DNA of 9,936 nt from Candidatus Heimdallarchaeota archaeon. GTDB lineage: Archaea; Asgardarchaeota; Heimdallarchaeia; Heimdallarchaeales; Kariarchaeaceae. The DNA lies in NCBI GenBank assembly GCA_027016475.1, contig JALUTL010000295.1:1-9936 (forward strand), read 5' to 3'. Positions within the stretch are counted from its first letter, which is position 1. Each line of letters opens with the position of its first letter. This document shows positions 6,022-9,936 of this stretch, piece by piece. The position numbers and the translations under genes are program-made. The notes beneath the pieces were generated by a model that was not told the origin of the DNA, made no database searches, and was given only the letters and a program-made list of their open reading frames with translations.

Positions 6022-7446
6022 TCATTGTTTGGTTGTATGGGCTACGCTTGAGAAATTGAATGACTGCAAGTGAAGGGACGGACATGTGTTCAGCTGGTAC
6101 ATTTTTGTATCTGAGGATACGGAAATGACATTTTCTGGCCCAAACGCCTTAACAAAGCTTTCAGTATATCTCAAATTGCGAACTGCACCGACAATTTCCC
6201 CACTTTTTACATGGTATAGGCCGTTACGGGTCAATCCCGTTAATCCTCCATCTCTGCGTTTTGTGAACCGATTGTACCAGAAATTCTTCACCCACAGCCC
6301 ATCATCAATTTCTGAAACCAATTTGTCTGTAGGCTTGGTTCCCGGTTCCATATATGCCGAAGCAAATATTGCCGAACTTTGTCCAAAAAATGCAAATGAA
6401 TGCCCTGTTGCCGCATTTTTGTCTCCCAAATACCTTGCCGCATTGAACGAATCATACGGGATAAGCTGCAACACTCCCTTGTCAAACACCAATGTGTTTG
6501 ATGTGGGTAACCCTTCACCATCAAATGAACGGACGATGTTTGCCCTTTCTGCATCCCTTGGCAAATCCCTGATCGTTATTTTCTCATCAAAGATTTGTGC
6601 ACCAAGTCTGTCTGATGCAAAGCTGTTGGTTTCATGATAGCTCACAGGATCCAAGGAGAATTGCGCGAAAATCAGCAGATCCGATACTGCCTGCTGGTTA
6701 AGAACAACTTCATATTCCTTTGCTGGCAAGTCTATCAGATTCAAAGTGTCCTTTGCAGTGTTGGCCGCTTCGACTGCCATCTTTTCAATATCGGGTCTTT
6801 TCAGTCGAAAATGTTCCTCTTCCTGTCCATATCCTCGATGGGACTTGTCGCTATCTGATTCTACAATGCAGTTGACTTTCATGTAGTGTGAATTTCCACT
6901 GTTTTCTACATCAATCCCTTCAGTTGAAACAATTCTTTGATACTGCATGGTTGTTGAGGCTGTTCCAGACACAATTCCCTTTTCATGAACCTGCTCGGCC
7001 GAGTTGATTGCCTGAACGACTGCGTCAGCCCTTTCGTCAATTGTCCAATTTGGGCCTTCCAAATTTATTGGTGTGCCCTCTTTTGGCTCTGGAAGGCCTT
7101 GGAAAAACGGAATTTCGGGAGAGTTTTTCACAGTTGCCTCAACCTGTCCGAACAAATCCTCCAATGCTTTCTCATCTGTCATTGTTGTGCTTCCGAATCC
7201 TAGGGACTTTCCTCGTGCCAGTTTGACTGCGAAGGTTATCTCCCCAAACTCGGTGGGTTGCGTTACCTGATTCACTGCAAATCTTGTAGTTCCGGAAAAC
7301 AAATATGTCCCGGTAATTTGGGCTGAGTAATCCCTTTCCTTGGCCAATCGAAGCAGGAGTTCGATTCCTCGATCCAGCGTTTCAAACGGATTACCATACT
7401 CTTCTACCCTTACGATTTGTCTAGGGTTATAGTGGCTCTGTGTCAT
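6022..7446 (-). CDS. TldD/PmbA family protein, TldE/PmbA type without zinc motif
   Basis: This 474-residue protein belongs to the TldD/PmbA (U62, former C69) family. In E. coli, TldD and TldE (PmbA) form a cytoplasmic heterodimeric metalloprotease that trims unfolded peptides, including microcin B17 and CcdA. TldD carries HExxxH and TldE does not. Family features here are the long mixed N-terminal domain (1-about 110), SGTASTTMQYQRIVSTEG (160-177), the core from YEVVLNQQAV (245-254) to RLGAQIFDEKIT (280-291), the FDGEGLPTSNTLVFDKGVL block (308-326), GLTRNGLYHVKSGEIVGAV (404-422), and the terminal CPSLHLQSFNFS (455-466). At the place where TldD has HEAxGH this protein has about IFAQFS (259-264), so I call it TldE/PmbA-like and expect it to need a TldD elsewhere in the genome. 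Length is typical. It is the first gene of the minus-strand cluster, with a TATA element 34 nt upstream and a predicted very short leader. Confidence 0.9.
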   Translation of the reverse strand: MTQSHYNPRQIVRVEEYGNPFETLDRGIELLLRLAKERDYSAQITGTYLFSGTTRFAVNQVTQPTEFGEITFAVKLARGKSLGFGSTTMTDEKALEDLFGQVEATVKNSPEIPFFQGLPEPKEGTPINLEGPNWTIDERADAVVQAINSAEQVHEKGIVSGTASTTMQYQRIVSTEGIDVENSGNSHYMKVNCIVESDSDKSHRGYGQEEEHFRLKRPDIEKMAVEAANTAKDTLNLIDLPAKEYEVVLNQQAVSDLLIFAQFSLDPVSYHETNSFASDRLGAQIFDEKITIRDLPRDAERANIVRSFDGEGLPTSNTLVFDKGVLQLIPYDSFNAARYLGDKNAATGHSFAFFGQSSAIFASAYMEPGTKPTDKLVSEIDDGLWVKNFWYNRFTKRRDGGLTGLTRNGLYHVKSGEIVGAVRNLRYTESFVKAFGPENVISVSSDTKMYQLNTCPSLHLQSFNFSSVAHTTKQ

Positions 7447-7475
7447 AGATTTCCAACATCAGTCATTTGAAATTC

Positions 7476-7484
7476 TATAAAAAA
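7476..7484 (-). promoter_or_regulatory. TATA box of the TldE-like/ABC exporter operon
   Basis: The minus strand reads TTTTTTATA, centred about 34 nt upstream of the ATG at 7446, with an A-containing BRE-like stretch (CCCAAATC) before it. A start 26 nt downstream would give a leader of about 8 nt without an SD site. Confidence 0.55.
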
Positions 7485-7500
7485 GATTTGGGTGTCCCTA

Positions 7501-7518
7501 TTGCTGTGTTCACAACAA
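7501..7518. promoter_or_regulatory. Imperfect 18-bp palindrome between divergent promoters, candidate operator
   Basis: The sequence ttgctgtgttcacaacaa pairs as TTG-n-TGTG-nn-CACA-n-CAA, with 7 of 9 positions symmetric in each half. It lies 17 bp upstream of the minus-strand TATA box and about 46 bp upstream of the plus-strand one, where one regulator could act on both operons. This is inferred from symmetry and position only. Confidence 0.42.
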
Positions 7519-7564
7519 ATCTCCAAGACTTATCAAGTGATTTTCCATCAGCAATAAAAAACCA

Positions 7565-7581
7565 TTATAATTCATTTAAAA
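7565..7581 (+). promoter_or_regulatory. AT-rich TATA region for the ABC-2 operon
   Basis: Two TATA-like elements lie in this stretch: TTATAAT (7565-7571, centre 32 nt before the ATG at 7600) and TTTAAAA (7575-7581, centre 22 nt before it). No SD precedes the ATG. The first predicts a leader of about 6 nt; the second predicts a start at or just past the ATG, so the first is preferred. Confidence 0.45.
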
Positions 7582-7599
7582 CTCATAAGATTGTCTGCT

Positions 7600-8481
7600 A
7601 TGAGTGAACCCCCTAAAACTTTGGATGGGACGCCTGCTACTCTTGAATGCGTTGATTTGGTAAAAACCTACGGCTCTCGAAGGGCAATTTCAAATATGAA
7701 CGTTTTTATCTCATCATCATATTTGGGACTGTTGGGTCCCAATGGGAGCGGAAAGTCAACACTGATCAAGCTGATGTTGGGCTTGATACACCCTAGCTCA
7801 GGATCAATAAATATGGGCATTCCAAAAAAAGATATGAGGGTTGTACCTGATTTCCCCAACCTTCCCAAACATCTGACCGTGGATCAGTGGGTGGGACTTT
7901 TAGAAGAGATTTTCGGGGAATGCATCCTTACCGAGGACATTCAATTTGAATTTGGTTTGGATGGAACTGCAAAGTTGGGAAGCCTTTCGGCAGGGCAGTA
8001 CAGAAAAGCCGCACTTATGCCTCTCTTCTATGGACATCCAAAATTGATCGTGCTTGACGAACCGACAAACTTTCTGGACGTTATTGCCCGAACAAAGGTG
8101 CTAAACCTTATCAAGAAATTAATCAACACCACCAAATGCAAAGTCATTATGGCAACACACCGTTTGGAGGAAGTTCGGCTTTTCTGTGAAGAAGTTCTTA
8201 TCCTGAAGGAAGGAACCAGTGTCTTTCATTCATCCCTGCTCCAAGATACAGTCATTCAATATTCGATCACTGTTGACGACCCCGGCAAATTGATTGCCAT
8301 GCTTGAAGAGGAGAACATTGTGTTCCGAGTCGAAGAAAGTGTTATTGGGCTTGAGATCATCTTGCACGTATCATCCCAGATTTGGTCGATACTTGAGCGA
8401 TTTACCATGGAGGGAGGCCTTATTTTCAGCTTCAGTGCAAGGGAAAAATTGGAAATAATCTTGGAGGATCTGTATCAATGA
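7600..8481 (+). CDS. ABC-2 type transporter ATP-binding protein
   Basis: From the ATG at 7600 this is a 293-residue cytoplasmic ATPase that would energise the permease encoded next. Walker A is GPNGSGKST (46-54), the signature is LSAGQ (129-133), Walker B plus catalytic Glu is LIVLDEP (149-155), the D-loop is FLD (158-160) and the H-loop His is 187. At the Q-loop, where GYLPQ or PE is usual, the protein reads VVPDFPNLP (81-89), so Asp84 takes the place of Gln. About 80 residues after the ATPase core (215-293) form an extra C-terminal domain, as in many single-domain ATPases of ABC-2 exporters such as drug, polysaccharide or Nos/Gld-type systems. A TTG three codons upstream (7591) is in frame, but the ATG suits the promoter spacing better. 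The stop overlaps the permease start as ATGA, showing translational coupling. Substrate unknown. Confidence 0.93.
   Translation: MSEPPKTLDGTPATLECVDLVKTYGSRRAISNMNVFISSSYLGLLGPNGSGKSTLIKLMLGLIHPSSGSINMGIPKKDMRVVPDFPNLPKHLTVDQWVGLLEEIFGECILTEDIQFEFGLDGTAKLGSLSAGQYRKAALMPLFYGHPKLIVLDEPTNFLDVIARTKVLNLIKKLINTTKCKVIMATHRLEEVRLFCEEVLILKEGTSVFHSSLLQDTVIQYSITVDDPGKLIAMLEEENIVFRVEESVIGLEIILHVSSQIWSILERFTMEGGLIFSFSAREKLEIILEDLYQ
8463..8468 (+). promoter_or_regulatory. Ribosome binding site of the ABC-2 permease
   Basis: GGAGGA lies 9 nt before the ATG at 8478, within the last codons of the ATPase gene. It fixes the permease start and shows that internal operon genes in this genome use SD-led initiation. 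Confidence 0.75.
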
Positions 8482-9203
8482 AAATCAAAAACTTTTCAAT
8501 CATTGTCAGACGGGCTTCGGAATTGATTATCATCCGCTCACCCACAATCTTTACCTTGACTGCATTTCCATCAATTGCAGGACTTTTCCTTTTTACCTTT
8601 TCCGTCCCGAATGCCCCTGAAGGCATGTTTTGGTTTCGTATGCACTTTATCCGGCAGGAATATGTCGCCGTATTTGCCAACGGATTTATGCTTTCATTGA
8701 TTCTTTCCCTTGGGTTTTTTCTTACATTCCGTTGGAATTCCTCAATTCGGGATCGTAGCTACGGCTATTGGTTGAGTCAAGGAATGAGCCGAATCCAATA
8801 TGTCGTTTATACCTATCTTGTAAGTCTGGCTCTCATCACGTTTGGGCTGTTCATTGGCATGATGCTCCTTAACTTTCCTGGTGGATCCCAACTCAGGCCG
8901 TTGCAGTTTGCTCAGATTTTCTTTCTCATGCTCCTTGGATCTGCAACATACCTTTCACTGGCCCTGTTCATTGCGGAACTGACAAAAGACCCTGAAACTG
9001 GCCTGCTGGTCTTTGTTTCCATCGGTATGCTTCTCATTTCTGCTCAAATAGACCCTCGATCGCCCATTGCAATGATATTTGACCCAATAAACTATCTGTT
9101 TGCACCGCGGCCCTTGCTGCCTGTTTTCCTTCCATTGATTGCTGCGATTGTCCTGTTCGCTTTGGCCGTAGTTTTGCATGTCCGGCGAGACATTGGCCTG
9201 TGA
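8478..9203 (+). CDS. ABC-2 type transporter permease, six membrane segments
   Basis: This 241-residue integral membrane protein has hydrophobic segments at about 22-42, 62-85, 110-132, 143-167, 173-191 and 213-234, the six-helix layout of ABC-2 permeases. The basic N-terminus (MKIKNFSIIVRRASELIIIR) would lie in the cytoplasm as the amphipathic entry helix. RDRSYGYWLSQGMSRIQYV (91-109), between segments two and three, fits the cytoplasmic coupling region that contacts the ATPase. The protein ends in HVRRDIGL, a basic cytoplasmic tail. A dimer of this protein with two copies of the preceding ATPase would make the transporter. It shares ATGA with the ATPase stop and is followed after 10 nt by the anchored protein. 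Family detection rests on topology and context more than on strict motifs; the direction is presumed export. Confidence 0.86.
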   Translation: MKIKNFSIIVRRASELIIIRSPTIFTLTAFPSIAGLFLFTFSVPNAPEGMFWFRMHFIRQEYVAVFANGFMLSLILSLGFFLTFRWNSSIRDRSYGYWLSQGMSRIQYVVYTYLVSLALITFGLFIGMMLLNFPGGSQLRPLQFAQIFFLMLLGSATYLSLALFIAELTKDPETGLLVFVSIGMLLISAQIDPRSPIAMIFDPINYLFAPRPLLPVFLPLIAAIVLFALAVVLHVRRDIGL

Positions 9204-9207
9204 GGTG
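9202..9207 (+). promoter_or_regulatory. Ribosome binding site that sets the start of the 141-residue protein
   Basis: GAGGTG overlaps the permease stop and lies 6 nt before the ATG at 9214. It favours this start over the in-frame ATG at 9178, which lies inside the permease gene with no SD site and would add 12 polar residues. Confidence 0.7.
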
Positions 9208-9213
9208 GACTGC

Positions 9214-9639
9214 ATGAAGTACGAAACTGTTCCCTTGATTCTCTTCATTTTCAGCTTGGTCTTCCTGATGCCAATAACCAAGCCCGTCAATACGGTTACT
9301 GCAATCCCTGACACTACGGTTACAGAAACGTTCAGATTCCAAAGTCCTTCAATTCTGCTTACATTTTCCAGTGAAACATTGGTGATCTTGAATGTGTCAT
9401 TTTTGGACTTTACAGCCAACGAATCCTCAAATGTCTACCGCAACTTCCAATTTGTTGAACAGACCATTTTGGATTTGCCCAAGCCTGGTTTTTACAACAT
9501 CACCGTCTTTGTAACAACGCTGGGAACGTTGGACATACGAGAATTTGGCGTTTATCCATTGGGTTGGGCTTTGTTGATAGCCTCTCTAATCCTGAATGCA
9601 GTAATCATTTACCGAAGAATCCGACAGTATATACTATAA
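9214..9639 (+). CDS. Membrane-anchored outer-face protein, two membrane segments, unknown function
   Basis: I do not recognise the family. The 141-residue protein has a hydrophobic segment at about 7-20 (LILFIFSLVFLMP), a Thr/Ser- and Val-rich domain of about 90 residues that looks mostly beta (25-113), and a second segment at about 115-133, followed by the basic tail RRIRQYIL. The charges predict both ends in the cytoplasm and the middle outside; alternatively the first segment is a signal peptide. Three possible archaeal N-glycosylation sequons lie in the outer part: Asn60 (NVS), Asn69 (NES) and Asn95 (NIT). A small beta-sandwich domain of the NEW3/immunoglobulin-like type is possible but unproven. 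The start 10 nt after the permease, with its own SD site, puts it in the ABC-2 operon as a probable accessory subunit. No signature of a substrate-binding protein is seen. Confidence 0.78.
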   Translation: MKYETVPLILFIFSLVFLMPITKPVNTVTAIPDTTVTETFRFQSPSILLTFSSETLVILNVSFLDFTANESSNVYRNFQFVEQTILDLPKPGFYNITVFVTTLGTLDIREFGVYPLGWALLIASLILNAVIIYRRIRQYIL

Positions 9640-9730
9640 TGTCTGTCTATTTCTCACTCAATTGTTCACTAAAAGTCCTGTTCGTGAAAAAAAGATAACG
9701 TTCTTATTGGTTGCTCCCATATACTCATCA

Positions 9731-9936
9731 ATGATTTCTGGATTTGCAAAACGCAAACGCTTTCCGCAACTTCTTTCTCTAACCCTACTGATTTTGCTTG
9801 TTGCCCCTCCTGCCATTGGGACAATCGACTTGGTTCTTCCTGTTGGAAATGATTCAATAACCTTTGATGCATTGCCAAAATCAAAAGATTCTGCCCTCAG
9901 TTCCATTGAAAAAGCACCAAATGGAGGGTTGTCTCC
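9731..9936 (+). CDS. Secreted or membrane-anchored protein, N-terminal fragment, unknown function
   Basis: An open frame from the ATG at 9731 runs off the right edge after 68 codons. It begins with a clear signal peptide: basic n-region (KRKR at 7-10), hydrophobic core about 14-26 (LLSLTLLILLVAP) and a likely cleavage region near PPAIG (26-30). The mature part (TIDLVLPVGNDSITFDALP and so on) has no motif I know. It contains one NDS sequon at Asn40. The frame stays open upstream of the ATG, with TTG codons at 9662 and 9707, but the ATG places the basic n-region correctly. It lies 91 nt after the 141-residue protein, with no SD site and only a weak TATA-like TTCTTATT near 9701, so it is either the fourth gene of the ABC-2 operon or has its own weak promoter. 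It could be the extracellular component of that system. Confidence 0.66.
   Translation, partial: MISGFAKRKRFPQLLSLTLLILLVAPPAIGTIDLVLPVGNDSITFDALPKSKDSALSSIEKAPNGGLS

Noticed and set aside
6086..6637. 183-codon plus-strand open frame
   Set aside because: It lies fully antisense to the well-supported TldE-like gene, has no recognisable domain, signal or ribosome site, and is explained as a shadow frame.
6622..6639. HETNSF (residues 271-276) in the TldE-like protein as part of an HExxxH zinc motif
   Set aside because: The second His is absent (Phe276), and the segment sits about 10 residues after the place where TldD proteins carry HEAxGH, so it is not homologous to the zinc site.
7591..7599. 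TTG as the start of the ABC-2 ATPase
   Set aside because: No SD site supports it, and the ATG at 7600 with a TATA element 32 nt upstream is the simpler choice; the three extra residues change nothing in the domain.
9178..9213. Longer start for the 141-residue protein inside the permease gene
   Set aside because: It lacks a ribosome site and would put a polar, acidic stretch before the membrane segment, whereas the ATG at 9214 has GAGGTG 6 nt upstream.
8955..9419. 154-codon minus-strand open frame
   Set aside because: It is antisense to the permease and the anchored protein, both of which have SD sites and sensible topology; the antisense product is low-complexity polar sequence.
35..9936. 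tRNA, rRNA, CRISPR array, insertion sequence or phage genes
   Set aside because: I looked for conserved RNA arms, evenly spaced repeats, terminal inverted repeats and transposase or integrase motifs on both strands and saw none; the window is densely filled with ordinary chromosomal genes.

Overview
This window looks archaeal, with about 43% GC by eye. Several genes have an AT-rich TATA-like element about 25-34 nt upstream of the start codon and no Shine-Dalgarno (SD) site. The best is the box at 1281-1289, centred 27 nt before the GTG of the NAD kinase-like gene, which implies leaderless transcripts. Downstream genes inside operons instead carry GGAGG-type ribosome sites and 4-nt stop/start overlaps. 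Protein content also fits an archaeon: a PmbA/TldE-type protein, a short ABC-2 system with a membrane-anchored partner, and NxS/T sequons on a predicted outer-face domain. I cannot place the lineage from this window alone; an uncultured mesophilic archaeon (Asgard/Heimdall-like or Thermoproteota) is only a guess. Bases 1-34 are not genomic: they match the Illumina Nextera/Tn5 adapter at 32 of 34 positions, so the left edge is a library artefact.

Left block, minus strand, from about 7.45 kb down to the left edge: a PmbA/TldE-like protein (6022-7446); two ABC exporter half-transporters, here called ABC-B (4217-5980) and ABC-A (2421-4196); an aldo/keto reductase (1303-2319); a divergent NAD kinase-family protein (326-1258); and the N-terminal part of a small membrane protein that runs into the adapter (35-278). 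The two ABC genes form a heterodimeric exporter with one degenerate nucleotide site: ABC-B has Asp instead of the catalytic Glu after Walker B, and ABC-A has LSAGQ instead of LSGGQ. ABC-A may start at a CTG overlapping the ABC-B stop. The reductase and the NAD kinase each seem to have their own TATA element. They may form a functional pair, NADPH supply and NADPH use.

Right block, plus strand, divergent from the first across a 153-bp intergenic region (7447-7599): an ABC-2 type ATPase (7600-8481), its six-helix permease (8478-9203, ATGA overlap), a 141-residue protein with an N-terminal and a C-terminal membrane segment around an outer-face domain (9214-9639), and the first 68 residues of a protein with a signal peptide that runs off the right edge (9731-9936). 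An imperfect 18-bp palindrome lies between the two divergent promoters and could be a shared operator.

The most interesting possibilities are: (i) a TldE-like subunit without a neighbouring TldD, placed directly upstream of a heterodimeric exporter, which suggests peptide handling and export; and (ii) the ATPase-permease-anchored protein-secreted protein cluster as an uncharacterised surface or export system. No tRNA, rRNA, CRISPR array or insertion sequence was found, and no gene-free stretch exceeds 300 bases.
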